Shown one piece after another: positions 8,470-18,697 of a stretch of 64,000 bases of DNA. Position 1 is the stretch's first letter. Each line of letters opens with the position of its first letter. The notes beneath the pieces were generated by a model that was not told where the DNA came from, made no database searches, and was given only the letters and a program-made list of their open reading frames with translations. The DNA is taken from NCBI GenBank assembly GCA_002255925.1, contig NKIH01000006.1, positions 248,001-312,000 on the forward strand, in the 5' to 3' direction. The position numbers were made by a program, and so were the translations under genes. The DNA is from Burkholderiales bacterium PBB6 (lineage in GTDB: Bacteria; Pseudomonadota; Gammaproteobacteria; Burkholderiales; Burkholderiaceae_C).

Positions 8470-9710
8470 GCGCGGTTCTTCAATGCGTCCAGACCACGCG
8501 CCAGGTCGGCGCGCAGGTCGTCAATGTGGTCCAGGCCAACCGCCACGCGGATCAGGCCTTGCTGGATGCCGGCGGCCTGACGCTGCGCTTCAGACAGACG
8601 TCCGTGCGAGGTGGTGGCCGGGTGGCTGATGGTGGTCTTGGTATCGCCGAGGTTGGTGGTGATGGAGCACACCTGCGTCGCATCGATCACCGAGAAGGCG
8701 TTGGCGCGCAGGGCGTCAGCGCCCTCCCCGATCACGTCGAACGACACCACCGCTGCGCCGCTGCCGCCCTGCTGGGCCATCGCCAGCGCATGTTGCGGAT
8801 GCGACTTCAGACCCGGGTAGTGCACGCGCGCCACGGCCGGGTGCGCTTCCAGCCATTCAGCCAGTTGCAGCGCCCGCTCGCTCTGGGCCTGCATGCGCAC
8901 CGCCAGCGTCTCCATGCCCTTCAGCACGATCCAGGCGTTGAACGGCGACAGCGTCATGCCGGCCGAGCGTTGCACCGGCATCAGCTTGGCCTGGATGAGA
9001 TCAGCCGGGCCGCACACGGCGCCTGCAATCACCCGGCCCTGGCCGTCGAGGTACTTGGTGCCCGAGTGGATGATGAAGTCTGCGCCGAACTTGACCGGCT
9101 GCTGCAAGGCAGGCGAGCAGAAGCAGTTGTCGACCGCGAGCCAGGCGCCGCCCGCGTGGGCGATGTCAGCCAGCGCGGCGATGTCGCAGATTTCGGTCAG
9201 CGGGTTCGTCGGCGATTCAGCGAACAGCAGCTTCGTGTTCGGGCGCATCGCAGCCTGCCACTGCGCCACGTCGGTCTGCGACACGAAGGTCGATTCGATG
9301 CCGAACCGGCCCATCACGTCCTGCAGCAGCTTGATGGTCGAGCCGAACACGCTCTGCGAGCAGACCACGTGATCGCCCGCCTTCAACAAGCCCATCACCA
9401 GCAACAGGATGGCGGACATGCCGCTGGCCGTCGCGATGCAGCCGCTGGTGCCTTCAAGGGCGGCCAGGCGGCGCTCCATCATCAACACCGTCGGATTGGT
9501 GAAGCGGCTGTAGGTGAAGGCCTCTTCCTCATCAGCAAACCGGCGCGCCGCGGTGGCCGCGTCCGGATGCACGAAGCTGCTGGTCAGGTACAGCGCCTCG
9601 GAGTTTTCACCCCATTGCGAAGGCGGCAGGCCTTCACGCAGGGCCAGGGTTTCCAGCCGCGCATCGGCCGGCAAGCTCACCCGGGGCAGCATCTTCTTGC
9701 CAGTGCTCAT
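8466..9710 (-). CDS. metZ: O-succinylhomoserine sulfhydrylase
   Basis: PLP enzyme of the Cys/Met metabolism family that makes homocysteine from O-succinylhomoserine and sulfide, 414 residues. The PLP lysine lies in [13 protein letters not shown], and YSRFTNPTV near residue 70 plus SGMSAILL near 105 are family signatures. The [11 protein letters not shown] form is, as I recall it, typical of MetZ rather than MetB or MetC. Start ATG at 9710 was chosen because an upstream in-frame start (9854) lies inside purF, and the purF stop shares one base with this ATG (TGATG). The gene is translationally coupled to purF and gltX on either side. Sulfide may be the direct sulfur source for methionine here. 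Confidence 0.93.
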   Translation of the reverse strand: MSTGKKMLPRVSLPADARLETLALREGLPPSQWGENSEALYLTSSFVHPDAATAARRFADEEEAFTYSRFTNPTVLMMERRLAALEGTSGCIATASGMSAILLLVMGLLKAGDHVVCSQSVFGSTIKLLQDVMGRFGIESTFVSQTDVAQWQAAMRPNTKLLFAESPTNPLTEICDIAALADIAHAGGAWLAVDNCFCSPALQQPVKFGADFIIHSGTKYLDGQGRVIAGAVCGPADLIQAKLMPVQRSAGMTLSPFNAWIVLKGMETLAVRMQAQSERALQLAEWLEAHPAVARVHYPGLKSHPQHALAMAQQGGSGAAVVSFDVIGEGADALRANAFSVIDATQVCSITTNLGDTKTTISHPATTSHGRLSEAQRQAAGIQQGLIRVAVGLDHIDDLRADLARGLDALKNRA

Positions 9711-11236
9711 CAGGCGCCTCCGGTGCCGTTCTGCAAGGCCAGGCGACTGCGGTCGCCAGCTTCCAGCTCTTCGCCTTGCGAGGCGCGCTGTGCCTTCATG
9801 GTTTCGAAGTCTTCGGCCGTCACGTCGCCGGTGATGTAGGTACCGTCGAAGCACGAGGCTTCGAAGCCGCGGATACCGGGGTTCAGGGCATTCACGACGC
9901 GCTTCATGGCGTCCACATCCTGGTAGATCAGCGCGTCGGCGCCGATGAACAGGCGGATCTCTTCCATGCTGCGGTCATGCGCGATCAGCTCTTCCTTGGT
10001 CGGCATGTCGATGCCGTACACATTGGGGAAGCGCACCGGCGGTGCGGCCGAAGCCATGTAGACCTTGTTGGCACCGGCCTCGCGGGCCATCTGCACGATT
10101 TCCTTGCTGGTGGTGCCGCGCACGATGGAGTCATCCACCAGCAGCACATTGCGGCCCTTGAACTCGACGCCGATGGCGTTGAGCTTCTGGCGCACGCTCT
10201 TCTTGCGCACGCCCTGGCCCGGCATGATGAAAGTGCGGCCAACGTAGCGGTTCTTCACGAAGCCTTCGCGGTACGGCTTGCCGATCTTCTGGGCCAGCTG
10301 CATCGCTGAAGGACGGCTGGATTCCGGAATCGGAATCACCACGTCGATGTCGGACGGCGGCATGGTGGAGATCAAGCGCTGAGCCAGCGTCTCGCCCATG
10401 TTCAGACGGGCCTGGTAAACCGACACGCCGTCGATCACCGAATCCGGCCGGGCCAGGTACACGTACTCGAACATGCACGGGTTCAGCGTCGGGTTCTCGG
10501 CGCATTGCTGGCTGTGCAGCTCGCCCTTGGTGTCGATGAAGATGGCTTCGCCCGGCTGCACGTCGCGCACCAGCTTGAAGCCGTTGCCTTCGAGTGCCAC
10601 CGACTCGCTGGCCACCATCACGTCTTGGTGGCCGTCAGCGCCGACCTGGGTGCCGAAGCACAGCGGACGGATGCCGTACGGGTCGCGGAAGGCCAGCAGG
10701 CCGTAACCGGCAATCAAGGCCACCACGGCGTAAGAGCCCTTCACGCGGCGGTGCACTGCGGCCACGGCCTTGAAGACTTCCTCGGGCGACAGCGGCAGAT
10801 CACGCGCAGCCAGCTCCAGCTCGTGGGCCAGGATGTTGATCAGCACCTCGGTGTCGCTCTCGGTGTTGATGTGGCGACGGTCGATGTCGAACAGTTCCTT
10901 CTTCAATGCGTGCGCATTGGTCAGGTTGCCGTTGTGCACCAGCACCACGCCGAACGGCGCGTTCACGTAGAAGGGCTGGGCCTCTTCCTCGTTGTAGGCG
11001 TTGCCGGCCGTGGGGTAGCGCACCTGGCCCAGGCCCACCGTGCCCGGCAGCGCACGCATGTTGCGGGTGCGGAAAACGTCGCGCACCATGCCGCGCGCCT
11101 TGTGCATGAAGCACTTGGTACCTTGCATCGTGACGATGCCGGCCGCGTCCTGCCCGCGATGCTGCAGCAGCAGCAGTGCGTCATAGATGAGCTGGTTGAC
11201 TGGCTGCCTGGAGATCACGCCAACAATGCCGCACAT
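9710..11236 (-). CDS. purF: Amidophosphoribosyltransferase
   Basis: First committed step of purine synthesis: PRPP plus glutamine gives 5-phosphoribosylamine. 508 residues. Cys2 (MCGIVGV) is the N-terminal nucleophile of the class II glutaminase domain (about 1-240), with [11 protein letters not shown] following. The C-terminal phosphoribosyltransferase domain has the PRPP loop [14 protein letters not shown] near residue 365. There is no propeptide before Cys2, as in E. coli PurF. It follows cvpA after 41 bp, the same cvpA-purF order as in E. coli, and its stop overlaps the metZ start. Confidence 0.98.
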   Translation of the reverse strand: MCGIVGVISRQPVNQLIYDALLLLQHRGQDAAGIVTMQGTKCFMHKARGMVRDVFRTRNMRALPGTVGLGQVRYPTAGNAYNEEEAQPFYVNAPFGVVLVHNGNLTNAHALKKELFDIDRRHINTESDTEVLINILAHELELAARDLPLSPEEVFKAVAAVHRRVKGSYAVVALIAGYGLLAFRDPYGIRPLCFGTQVGADGHQDVMVASESVALEGNGFKLVRDVQPGEAIFIDTKGELHSQQCAENPTLNPCMFEYVYLARPDSVIDGVSVYQARLNMGETLAQRLISTMPPSDIDVVIPIPESSRPSAMQLAQKIGKPYREGFVKNRYVGRTFIMPGQGVRKKSVRQKLNAIGVEFKGRNVLLVDDSIVRGTTSKEIVQMAREAGANKVYMASAAPPVRFPNVYGIDMPTKEELIAHDRSMEEIRLFIGADALIYQDVDAMKRVVNALNPGIRGFEASCFDGTYITGDVTAEDFETMKAQRASQGEELEAGDRSRLALQNGTGGA

Positions 11237-11277
11237 GTGAGAGTCCGTTCTAGAAAGAGTTCGAAAAGATCAGGGAA

Positions 11278-11775
11278 TCAGGTTTTCAGGTGTTGGCCCA
11301 GGCCCTCGGGCAGAAACGGCTGCAATTCCTGCAACACGATCTGCAACCAGGCAGCGCCCCGGCTTTCGGCCCACAGCGGTGACTTCGCCACCGGCGTCCA
11401 CATCAGCACACTCGTCAACACCAGCAAAATCAAAATGCCGCGCACCAGACCAAACAGCGCGCCCAGCACGCGGTCGATCAGGCTCAGCGGCGTGGCTGCC
11501 ACCAGCAGCCGAAGCAAACGGGCCAGCAGCCCGCAGGCAATCAGGGTGACCACAAAGGCCAGCACAAAGCCCGCGACCAGCGCCTTCACCGACTCGGGTG
11601 GCTCGATGTGCAAGGCGGCCGACACCTCGGCGCCGTAGTGCCGGGCGGCCAGCCAGGCCAGCAGCCAGGCGGCCAGCGACATGACCTCGAACAGCAGACC
11701 GCGCCACACGCCGATCAGCACCGACACGACGAGCACGCCGGCCAGAAACCAATCGACGGGGGGCAAAGTCAACAT
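11278..11775 (-). CDS. cvpA: CvpA family inner-membrane protein
   Basis: Membrane protein of 165 residues with four hydrophobic segments; starts MLTLPPVDWFLAGVLVVSVL and contains GVWRGLLFEVMSLAAW, the conserved CvpA core. The family was named for colicin V production and is linked to envelope homeostasis and purine operons; its biochemical function is not settled. A TTG at 11796 would overlap the dedD stop by 4 bp and add seven residues; I prefer the ATG at 11775 because it matches the family's N-terminus. Lies between dedD and purF, as in many Proteobacteria. Confidence 0.92.
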   Translation of the reverse strand: MLTLPPVDWFLAGVLVVSVLIGVWRGLLFEVMSLAAWLLAWLAARHYGAEVSAALHIEPPESVKALVAGFVLAFVVTLIACGLLARLLRLLVAATPLSLIDRVLGALFGLVRGILILLVLTSVLMWTPVAKSPLWAESRGAAWLQIVLQELQPFLPEGLGQHLKT

Positions 11776-11792
11776 GCTGGATCCAGCCGCGC

Positions 11793-12608
11793 TCAAAGCA
11801 CCAGCACAGCCGCAGGCAAGCCACCGGACTTGATCCGGCTGGCGGCCTTGTCAGCCTCGGCCTTGGTGGGGTACGGCCCCACGCGCACACGGATGCGGCG
11901 ACCCGACGCCGACTCGATCACCTGCGTGTAGGTCTTCAGACCCATGGCTTCCACCTTCAGACGGGCCTCACGGGCAGATGTCACCTCGGAAAACGCACCG
12001 ATCTGCACCACGAAGCGCCCGCTGTCTGCCGCCGCGTCAGGCTTGGGCTCCGGCTTCTTCTCGGCGGGCTTGGGCTCGGGCTTCTTTTCAGCCGGCTTCG
12101 GTTCCGGCTTTTTCTCGACCGGCTTCGGCTCGGGCTTGGGCTCCGGCTTTTTCTCGACGGGCTTGGCCTCGGGCTTCTTCTCAGCGGCACGCGCGGCCGG
12201 GGCCGAAGCCAGCTGCGCCTGGCTCGGCTTGACGACGGGCTCGATCACCTCGCGCTCAGCGCGCTCACCGCGGGCAGCCATTTCAGCGGCTTCGGAAGCG
12301 CTGGGCTCGATCGGCGGTGGCGAGGCCACGCGATCAGGCGCATTGGGGTTCTGGCGCATCGACGGCGGCACCAGCGGCGACACACCGTCGCGCGAGGGAA
12401 TCTCGATCGGGATGTCGACCGGGATCGGGCGAGGCTGAGTTTCGAACAACAGCGGGAAGCCGATGATGCCGGCGCCCAGCAACACGGCCGCGCCAATCAG
12501 GCGGCGGCGAGCTTTCAGGCGGGCGTCACGCACCACGTCGGCAGCATCAGCGGCAGCGTTGGAGCGCTTGTCGGCGTTGCCGAACTTGAATTTCGAAAGC
12601 AGACCCAT
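11793..12608 (-). CDS. dedD: SPOR-domain cell-division protein, DedD-like
   Basis: Inner-membrane protein of 271 residues that probably binds denuded septal peptidoglycan. Residues about 34-52 (RRLIGAAVLLGAGIIGFPLL) are a single membrane anchor after a basic cytoplasmic tail. A low-complexity linker of Lys-Pro-Glu repeats (units of EKKPEPKP, about residues 140-190) spans to a C-terminal SPOR domain (about 195-271) with FVVQIGAFSEV and RVRVGPYPTKAEADKA. Start ATG at 12608 matches the common family N-terminus MGLLSKF; an ATG at 12665 is in frame but extends into non-homologous sequence. Sits between folC and cvpA, the same dedD neighbourhood as in E. coli. Confidence 0.92.
   Translation of the reverse strand: MGLLSKFKFGNADKRSNAAADAADVVRDARLKARRRLIGAAVLLGAGIIGFPLLFETQPRPIPVDIPIEIPSRDGVSPLVPPSMRQNPNAPDRVASPPPIEPSASEAAEMAARGERAEREVIEPVVKPSQAQLASAPAARAAEKKPEAKPVEKKPEPKPEPKPVEKKPEPKPAEKKPEPKPAEKKPEPKPDAAADSGRFVVQIGAFSEVTSAREARLKVEAMGLKTYTQVIESASGRRIRVRVGPYPTKAEADKAASRIKSGGLPAAVLVL
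12040..12182 (-). repeat. Coding tandem repeat (EKKPEPKP) in dedD
   Basis: The DNA encodes about five imperfect copies of an 8-10 residue Lys/Pro/Glu unit in the linker of the SPOR protein. Such repeats form extended, charged periplasmic linkers and tend to vary in copy number. Confidence 0.7.
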
Positions 12609-12730
12609 GCGTGGCAATGTCGGGGCGATCTTGGACGATGCAACCCGCCGGATTGCCGGTTGCATCGATGTTCCCGGCCTGCTCGGGAGAGCCTGCTGGC
12701 CCTCTCAAGCCAGCCCCATCGGGTGAGCAA

Positions 12731-14023
12731 TCAAGCCCGGTGGGGCGCGCTCAAACGGGGCAAACCCTTCTCCAGCACGCCGCCCACGGTATAGAACGAG
12801 CCGAAGACCACGATTCTATCAGCGGGGTCGCTGGCTGATACGGCCGCAGCCAGTGCGTCGGCCGGGCTGGCGTGGGTGCTGTGGGTGGCGCGCGCCCCGC
12901 CGTGGGCCGCCACGATCTCCGCGAGCTCGACTGCCTTGGCAGCGCGCGGCAGTGGCAGATCGGTCAGGTACCACTCGTCGGCCAGCGCCGCCAGGCGCTG
13001 CACCACGGTGTGAAGGTCCTTGTCGTGCATCGCTCCGAACACCACCCGGGTGCGCGGGAAGAAGCCCATCTGGTCCAGATTCAGGGCCAGGGCCGACACG
13101 CTCTGCGGGTTGTGCGCCACGTCCAGCACCAGGGCCGGCTGGCCGGGCACGATCTGGAAGCGGCCGGGCAGATCGACCAGCGACAGCCCCACCCGCACGG
13201 CCTGTGCCGTCACCGGCACGCGGTCGCGCAGGGCCTCCAGCGCCGCGATGGCGCCTGCCGCGTTCAGCAGCTGGTTGGCGCCGCGCAGTGCCGGGTACGC
13301 CAGCGCGTGATAGCGCCGGCCGCGGCCACTCCAGCTCCACTGCTGCCGATCACCGGACTGGTTGAAATCGCGGCCAACCAGCCACAGATCAGCGCCCACC
13401 GCCTCGCCCACGGCCAGCACGCTGTCCGGCGGCACCGGGTCGGCAATGATGGCCGGGCGCCCTGCCCGCAGGATGCCGGCCTTCTCGCGGCCGATGCTTT
13501 CGCGGTCCGGGCCGAGGAAAGCGACATGGTCGATGTCGATGCTGGTGATCACCGAGCAATCGGCATCAAAGGCGTTCACGGCGTCGAGCCGGCCGCCCAG
13601 GCCCACTTCCAGGATGACCAGGTCGAGCGGCTCGGACGCCAGGCGGCGTGCGATCGCCAGAAACGTGAATTCGAAATAGGTGAGCGTGATGTCGCCACGC
13701 GCCGCTTCCACGGCGGCGAAGTGCGGCACCAGGCTGTCGCCCGTCACCATCTCGCCGTTCACCCGGCAGCGTTCTTCAAAGTGCACGAGGTGCGGTTTGC
13801 TGAACACGCCGACCCGGTAGCCGGCGGCGCGGGCGATGCTGTCGAGCATGGCGCAGGTCGAGCCCTTGCCGTTGGTGCCGGCCACGCTAATGACGGGCAC
13901 CTCGAACTGCAGGCCCAGTCGTTCCTTAACAACCTTGACCCGGTCGAGGGTCATGTCGATCTCGATGGGATGCAGGCGTTCGCAGTGGGCCAGCCATTCG
14001 GCCAGGGTGGTGGGCAGGGTCAT
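12731..14023 (-). CDS. folC: Bifunctional folylpolyglutamate synthase/dihydrofolate synthase
   Basis: Adds glutamate to dihydropteroate and then to reduced folates, 430 residues, cytosolic. The Mur-ligase-type ATP loop SVAGTNGKGSTCAMLDS lies near residues 47-63; the folate-binding segment around GLGGRLDAVNAFD and the ATP-dependent ligase C-terminal domain with DVAHNPQSV are present. The ATG at 14023 starts MTLPTTLAEWLAHCERLHP, typical for FolC; the frame stays open upstream to 14170 but only over accD and spacer sequence. It follows accD, as in E. coli. Confidence 0.97.
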   Translation of the reverse strand: MTLPTTLAEWLAHCERLHPIEIDMTLDRVKVVKERLGLQFEVPVISVAGTNGKGSTCAMLDSIARAAGYRVGVFSKPHLVHFEERCRVNGEMVTGDSLVPHFAAVEAARGDITLTYFEFTFLAIARRLASEPLDLVILEVGLGGRLDAVNAFDADCSVITSIDIDHVAFLGPDRESIGREKAGILRAGRPAIIADPVPPDSVLAVGEAVGADLWLVGRDFNQSGDRQQWSWSGRGRRYHALAYPALRGANQLLNAAGAIAALEALRDRVPVTAQAVRVGLSLVDLPGRFQIVPGQPALVLDVAHNPQSVSALALNLDQMGFFPRTRVVFGAMHDKDLHTVVQRLAALADEWYLTDLPLPRAAKAVELAEIVAAHGGARATHSTHASPADALAAAVSASDPADRIVVFGSFYTVGGVLEKGLPRLSAPHRA

Positions 14024-14046
14024 GGTGATCGTGGGCTCAACAAACC

Positions 14047-14093
14047 GCCGCCCCGGCTGCCAACGCCGTGATGGGCGGGCCGGCCGGGGCGGC
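14047..14093 (-). repeat. 11-bp perfect inverted repeat between accD and folC
   Basis: Arms GCCGCCCCGGC (14047-14057) and GCCGGGGCGGC (14083-14093) with a 25-nt loop form a very stable hairpin in the 94-bp accD-folC gap. There is no T-tract, so it is not a classical terminator; attenuation or mRNA processing are possible. Confidence 0.5.
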
Positions 14094-14117
14094 TGGAGGG
14101 GGCAGGCTATCTGGCGG

Positions 14118-14990
14118 TCAGGCGACCGCGTCAGCGCTCTGGCGTTGCAACATGGCCAGCTGGCTGGCAATGGCCTGACGCAGCTGGCGGCGGTCGACGA
14201 TCATGTCGATGGCACCCTTCTGGATCAGGAATTCGGCGCGCTGGAAGCCTTCTGGCAGGTCTTCACGCACGGTGTTCTTGATGACGCGCTGGCCGGCAAA
14301 GCCGATCAGGGCCTTGGGCTCACCGATGACGATGTCGCCCACGAAGGCGAAGCTGGCAGAGACACCGCCCATCGTCGGGTCGGTCAGCACGCTGATGAAT
14401 GGCAGGCGAGCCTTGGCCAGGCGCGTCAACGACGCATTGGTCTTGGCCATCTGCATCAGGCTGAACAAGCCTTCCTGCATGCGCGCGCCGCCAGAGGCAG
14501 CAAAGCACACAAACGGCACCTTCTGCTCGATGGCGGTTTCAACGCCGCGCACGAAGCGCTCACCGACCACGGAGCCCATCGAGCCGCCCATGAAGTCGAA
14601 CTCGAACGCGGCCACCACGACCGGCACGCTCATCACGGCGCCGCCCAGCACGATCAGGGCATCGGTTTCGCCGGTGGTTTCAAGTGCGCCCTTCAGACGC
14701 TCCGGGTACTTCTTGCTGTCCTTGAACTTCAGCACGTCGACCGGCAGCACTTCGTGGCCGATCTCGTAGCGGCCTTCAGCGTCCAGGAAGGCGTTCAGGC
14801 GTTCACGGGCACCGATGCGGTGATGGTGGTCGCACTTCGGGCAGACATTCAGGTTCTGCTCGAGGTCGGTCTTGTAGAGCACCGATTCGCAGGAGGGGCA
14901 CTTGATCCACAGGCCTTCCGGCACCGAGCGACGTTCGCTCGGATCGGTGTGCTGAATCTTCGGGGGCAGCAGTTTTTCAAGCCAGCTCAT
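14118..14990 (-). CDS. accD: Acetyl-CoA carboxylase carboxyltransferase subunit beta
   Basis: Carboxyltransferase half of acetyl-CoA carboxylase, first step of fatty acid synthesis, 290 residues. The N-terminal zinc ribbon has CPSC and CPKC pairs (about residues 34-56), and the crotonase-like core carries the glycine-rich [12 protein letters not shown] segment near 160 and [15 protein letters not shown] near 225. Length and start ([10 protein letters not shown]) are standard. It follows trpA after 46 bp and precedes folC, a conserved trpFBA-accD-folC order. Confidence 0.98.
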   Translation of the reverse strand: MSWLEKLLPPKIQHTDPSERRSVPEGLWIKCPSCESVLYKTDLEQNLNVCPKCDHHHRIGARERLNAFLDAEGRYEIGHEVLPVDVLKFKDSKKYPERLKGALETTGETDALIVLGGAVMSVPVVVAAFEFDFMGGSMGSVVGERFVRGVETAIEQKVPFVCFAASGGARMQEGLFSLMQMAKTNASLTRLAKARLPFISVLTDPTMGGVSASFAFVGDIVIGEPKALIGFAGQRVIKNTVREDLPEGFQRAEFLIQKGAIDMIVDRRQLRQAIASQLAMLQRQSADAVA

Positions 14991-15036
14991 GGATGGAACT
15001 CCTCAACGAATCGGATCTGTCGGACAACAGGCTCGG

Positions 15037-15846
15037 TCAGAGCTTGTCCAGCGCCGTGCGGATCTCGGTCATGAATTGACCGGCCGCCGAGGCTGCATTG
15101 TCGCGCGTTTGGGCTTCGAGGATCTGGATCAGCCGGGAGCCGATCACCACACCGTCGGAAACCCGGCCCACGGCCTGGGCAGTCTGGGCGTCGCGAATGC
15201 CAAAACCGACACCCACCGGCACCTTCACATGCTGGCGAATGCGCGGCACGGCGGCGGCCACCGCGTCGGTGTCCAGGTTGCCGGCGCCGGTCACGCCCTT
15301 CAACGACACGTAGTAGACGTAGCCGGTAGCAATCTCGCCCACCTGCTTCATGCGCGCCTCGGTCGAGGTGGGCGCCAGCAGGAAGATCAAATCGAGGCCG
15401 TGCGTGGCGAGCTTGGCCGCAAACGCGCCGCACTCCTCAGGCGGGTAGTCAACGATGAGCACACCGTCCACGCCCGCGTCGGCAGCATGCTGCACGAAGG
15501 CGTCTGCGCCGTGCTTCTGGTCGTAGCGCTCCACCGGGTTGGCGTAACCCATCAGCACCACGGGGGTGGCGTGGGTCTGGCGGAAAGCGCGCACGTAATC
15601 CAGCACCTGCGTCAGGCCGATGCCGTGCGACAGGGCGCGCTCCGCCGCCTTCTGGATCACCGGGCCGTCGGCCATCGGATCAGAAAACGGCACGCCGAGT
15701 TCGATCACGTCCGCGCCGCCGTCGGCCAGCGCCTTCATGATCTCCACGGTGGCGTCCGGGAACGGATCACCCGCGCAGATGTACGGAATCAACGCCTTGC
15801 GCTGGTCGGCCTTCAAGGCGGCAAAGGTGGCAGCGATGCGGCTCAT
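15037..15846 (-). CDS. trpA: Tryptophan synthase alpha subunit
   Basis: Cleaves indole-3-glycerol phosphate to indole and glyceraldehyde 3-phosphate, channelling indole to TrpB; 269 residues, a TIM barrel. The signature [10 protein letters not shown] (about 20-29) and catalytic Glu in [16 protein letters not shown] (about 46-61) are present, as are the phosphate-binding loops GVGFGI and GVVIGS. The ATG overlaps the trpB stop by 4 bp (15843-15846), which fits stoichiometric synthesis of the alpha2beta2 complex. Confidence 0.98.
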   Translation of the reverse strand: MSRIAATFAALKADQRKALIPYICAGDPFPDATVEIMKALADGGADVIELGVPFSDPMADGPVIQKAAERALSHGIGLTQVLDYVRAFRQTHATPVVLMGYANPVERYDQKHGADAFVQHAADAGVDGVLIVDYPPEECGAFAAKLATHGLDLIFLLAPTSTEARMKQVGEIATGYVYYVSLKGVTGAGNLDTDAVAAAVPRIRQHVKVPVGVGFGIRDAQTAQAVGRVSDGVVIGSRLIQILEAQTRDNAASAAGQFMTEIRTALDKL

Positions 15847-17129
15847 GCGGCACCCCCTTCCTGCTTGTGGAAGGAGATCGTGGCTTCGGCCCCGCCCTTC
15901 ACCGACTGGCCCTTGCAGGACGGGCGACAGAAGAAGTCGGCGCCAGACACGTCGGCCACCGTGCCGATGTCCTTGTCACCACGGCCACTCAGGTTCACCA
16001 GCACATGCTGATCCGGGCGCATGGTGGCGGCGAGCTTCATGGCGTAGGCCACGGCGTGGCTCGATTCGAGTGCCGGGATGATGCCTTCGGTGCGGCACAG
16101 GCGGTGGAAGGCCGCCAGCGCTTCGTCATCGGTGATGCCGACATACTCGGCGCGGCCGATGTCATGCAGGAAGGCGTGCTCGGGGCCCACGCCGGGGTAA
16201 TCGAGGCCCGCCGACACCGAATGGGTCTCGGTGATCTGGCCGTTGTCGTCCTGCAGCAGGTAGGTGCGGTTGCCGTGCAGCACGCCGGGCGAGCCCGCCG
16301 AAATGCTGGCGGCATGCTTGCCGGAATCCAAACCCAGACCAGCGGCCTCAACGCCGATCAGGCGCACGTTGTCGTGCTGGATGTACGGGTAAAAAATGCC
16401 CATGGCATTGCTGCCACCGCCCACGCAGGCGATGACGGCATCAGGCTGGCGGCCGATCATGTCGGGCATCTGCACCAGGCACTCATCACCGATGACGCGC
16501 TGGAAGTCACGCACCATCGCCGGGTAAGGCGCCGGGCCTGCCACGGTGCCGATGATGTAGAAGGTGTCCTCCACATTCGTGACCCAGTCACGCAGGGCTT
16601 CGTTCAGCGCGTCCTTCAGCGTCTTGCTGCCCGACTCCACCGGCACAACCTTGGCACCCAGCAGGTGCATGCGGTAGACGTTCGGGCTCTGACGCTTGAC
16701 GTCTTCGCTGCCCATGTACACCACGCATTCCAGGCCGTAGCGGGCGCAGATGGTGGCGGTGGCCACGCCGTGCTGGCCGGCGCCGGTTTCGGCAATCACG
16801 CGGGGCTTGCCCATGCGCTTGGCGAGCAGGGCCTGGCCGATCGTGTTGTTGATCTTGTGCGCGCCGGTGTGGTTGAGGTCTTCGCGCTTCAGGTAGATCT
16901 GCGCGCCACCCATGTCGCGACTCAGGCGATCGGCGTGATAGATCGGGCTGGGGCGCCCGACAAAGTGCGCCAGCTCCTTCTTGAATTCGGCGATGAATTC
17001 CGGATCGTGGCGGTAGTGCTCGTAGGCGGCCTTGAGCTCGTCGAGCGCATGCACCAGCGTCTCGGAAACGAAGCTGCCGCCATAGGGGCCGAAATGGCCC
17101 GACGCATCGGGCTGGTTGTATTCAAACAT
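15843..17129 (-). CDS. trpB: Tryptophan synthase beta subunit
   Basis: PLP enzyme joining indole and serine to tryptophan, 428 residues. The PLP lysine is in [11 protein letters not shown], the GAGQHG loop contacts substrate, and GGGSNAMG binds the cofactor phosphate. The C-terminus runs about 25 residues past the usual LSGRGDKD motif. ATG at 17129 ([18 protein letters not shown]) was chosen; the frame is open to 17201 but that part is trpF coding sequence and spacer. Part of the trpF-trpB-trpA unit; no trp leader peptide or attenuator is visible upstream. Confidence 0.98.
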   Translation of the reverse strand: MFEYNQPDASGHFGPYGGSFVSETLVHALDELKAAYEHYRHDPEFIAEFKKELAHFVGRPSPIYHADRLSRDMGGAQIYLKREDLNHTGAHKINNTIGQALLAKRMGKPRVIAETGAGQHGVATATICARYGLECVVYMGSEDVKRQSPNVYRMHLLGAKVVPVESGSKTLKDALNEALRDWVTNVEDTFYIIGTVAGPAPYPAMVRDFQRVIGDECLVQMPDMIGRQPDAVIACVGGGSNAMGIFYPYIQHDNVRLIGVEAAGLGLDSGKHAASISAGSPGVLHGNRTYLLQDDNGQITETHSVSAGLDYPGVGPEHAFLHDIGRAEYVGITDDEALAAFHRLCRTEGIIPALESSHAVAYAMKLAATMRPDQHVLVNLSGRGDKDIGTVADVSGADFFCRPSCKGQSVKGGAEATISFHKQEGGAA

Positions 17130-17151
17130 GGAGAAGTTCCGGGAAAGGGGA

Positions 17152-17790
17152 TCAGGTGGACGCCAGGGTGGCGCGGGCATCGGCCTCACGCACGGCATCA
17201 CAGAAGCGGCGCATCAGCTCGGCATCCTTGATGCCTTTGGCTGACTCCACGCCGGAGCTCACGTCAACGGCCCAGGGCCGGACGCGAGCGATCCCATCGA
17301 TCACGCTTGCAGGATTCAACCCACCAGACAAAACGACCGGACGGGGCACGTTTGCGGGAATGAGTGACCAATCAAATGCCTTTCCACTGCCCCCGTAGCC
17401 ATCCACATGCGCATCCAGCAGCACGCCTTGGGCAGAGGGGTATTGAGCAGCGAAGTCTAACAAATCGAAGCCCGGCGACATCCGGGCCGCCCGCAGGTAG
17501 GGTCTTCCGGGTGCCGTGCATTGCGCCGGCGTTTCATCGCCATGGAACTGCAGCAGCGCGTTAGGCACCGCCTGCAGGCCTGCCTGAATCTCGGCCTCGC
17601 TGGCATTCACGAACAGCAGCACCGGCGTGACAAACGGCGGCAGCAAACGCGCCAGCTGGCCGGCACGCTCGGCGCTCACCGCCCGGGACGATGACGCATA
17701 CAGCACGAAGCCGATGGCATCAGCGCCTGCGGCGGCGGCCGCTTCCACGTCCGCCTCACGGGTCAGGCCGCAAATCTTGATTCGGGTCAT
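17152..17790 (-). CDS. trpF: Phosphoribosylanthranilate isomerase
   Basis: Third step of tryptophan synthesis, conversion of phosphoribosylanthranilate to CdRP; 212 residues, TIM barrel. The start [10 protein letters not shown] contains the active-site Cys of the KICGLT motif; QFHGDE near residue 85, the acid in VLLDAHVDG and GGLNP near residue 165 are also standard. A GTG at 17799 would add three residues; the ATG at 17790 fits the family better. It is 22 bp ahead of trpB and 22 bp behind truA. Confidence 0.96.
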   Translation of the reverse strand: MTRIKICGLTREADVEAAAAAGADAIGFVLYASSSRAVSAERAGQLARLLPPFVTPVLLFVNASEAEIQAGLQAVPNALLQFHGDETPAQCTAPGRPYLRAARMSPGFDLLDFAAQYPSAQGVLLDAHVDGYGGSGKAFDWSLIPANVPRPVVLSGGLNPASVIDGIARVRPWAVDVSSGVESAKGIKDAELMRRFCDAVREADARATLAST

Positions 17791-17812
17791 CAGGGTCACC
17801 AGGTGGGTCGTG

Positions 17813-18697
17813 TCAGGGCAGCCAGTCCATCGCCGCGGTGTGCACGGGCAGGTTCAGCTCGGCATCGTAGACGGGCCCGACAAAATACAGGCCATCGGCC
17901 GCGAAGGTGGGCGCGGCCACCTGGCGCGAGCGGGCATTCAGCACCTCGAGCATCCAGCCGGGCGAGCGCGTGCCGGTGCCCACGGCAATCAGGCAGCCCA
18001 TGATGTTGCGGACCATGTGGTGCAGGAACGCACTGCCCTCCACATCAAACCGCCAGTACGCGCCGCGCTGGCTGATCTCGATCTGGCGCAGTTGCTTGAC
18101 GGGCGACAGCGCCTGGCAGTCGATCGAGCGGAAGGAGCTGAAATCATGCTCGCCGATCAAGTGAGCCGCCGCCTCGCGCATCGCGTCGCCGTTCAAGGGG
18201 CGAAACACCCAGCCGCAGCCGCGCGTCTCGATCGCCGGACGCACGGCTGATTCGACCAGCAGATAGCGGTAGTGGCGGCCGCGGGCACTGTTGCGCGCAT
18301 GAAAGCTGCGCGGCACCTCGTGGCACCACTGCACAGCGATGTCTTTGGGCAGGTAGCGGTTGGTGCCGCGCACCCAGGAAAACGGCTCGCGATTCAGCGG
18401 GGTGTCGAAGTGCACGACCTGATTCAGGCCGTGCACACCCGTGTCGGTTCGACCGGCGCAGAGCGTGGTCACCGGCATCGCGGCGAACTGGCTCAAGGCG
18501 GCTTCAAGATGATCCTGAACTGTCCGGCCATCGGGCTGGCTTTGCCAGCCGTGGTAGTTCTCGCCGCGGTAAGCCACCCCCAGCGCAATGCGCCGGGTGG
18601 TGGCGGGCGGCGCGTCGGGCGCCGCAGTGTCTGGGCTCAGCGCTTCCGGAAGCCGAGCATCAGGCGCCCGGCTCTCCGAAGTGGGCTCAGAGCTCAT
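17813..18697 (-). CDS. truA: tRNA pseudouridine(38-40) synthase
   Basis: Modifies uridines 38-40 in the anticodon stem-loop of many tRNAs. 294 residues with a non-conserved N-terminal extension of about 35 residues rich in Pro/Ala before the conserved RIALGVAYRGENYHGWQ. The catalytic aspartate is in CAGRTDTGVHG. The start ATG lies 11 bp inside the 3' end of fimV, giving overlapping translation; a fimV-truA order is common in beta- and gammaproteobacteria. The N-terminal extension may instead mean that the true start is further in, but no better ATG precedes the conserved core. Confidence 0.95.
   Translation of the reverse strand: MSSEPTSESRAPDARLPEALSPDTAAPDAPPATTRRIALGVAYRGENYHGWQSQPDGRTVQDHLEAALSQFAAMPVTTLCAGRTDTGVHGLNQVVHFDTPLNREPFSWVRGTNRYLPKDIAVQWCHEVPRSFHARNSARGRHYRYLLVESAVRPAIETRGCGWVFRPLNGDAMREAAAHLIGEHDFSSFRSIDCQALSPVKQLRQIEISQRGAYWRFDVEGSAFLHHMVRNIMGCLIAVGTGTRSPGWMLEVLNARSRQVAAPTFAADGLYFVGPVYDAELNLPVHTAAMDWLP

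Noticed and set aside
9710-11236. Riboswitch or separate promoter before metZ
   Set aside because: metZ overlaps the end of purF by one base, leaving no room for a leader.
17130-17812. trp leader peptide and attenuator
   Set aside because: trpF follows truA after 22 bp; no short Trp-rich ORF or alternating hairpins are present.
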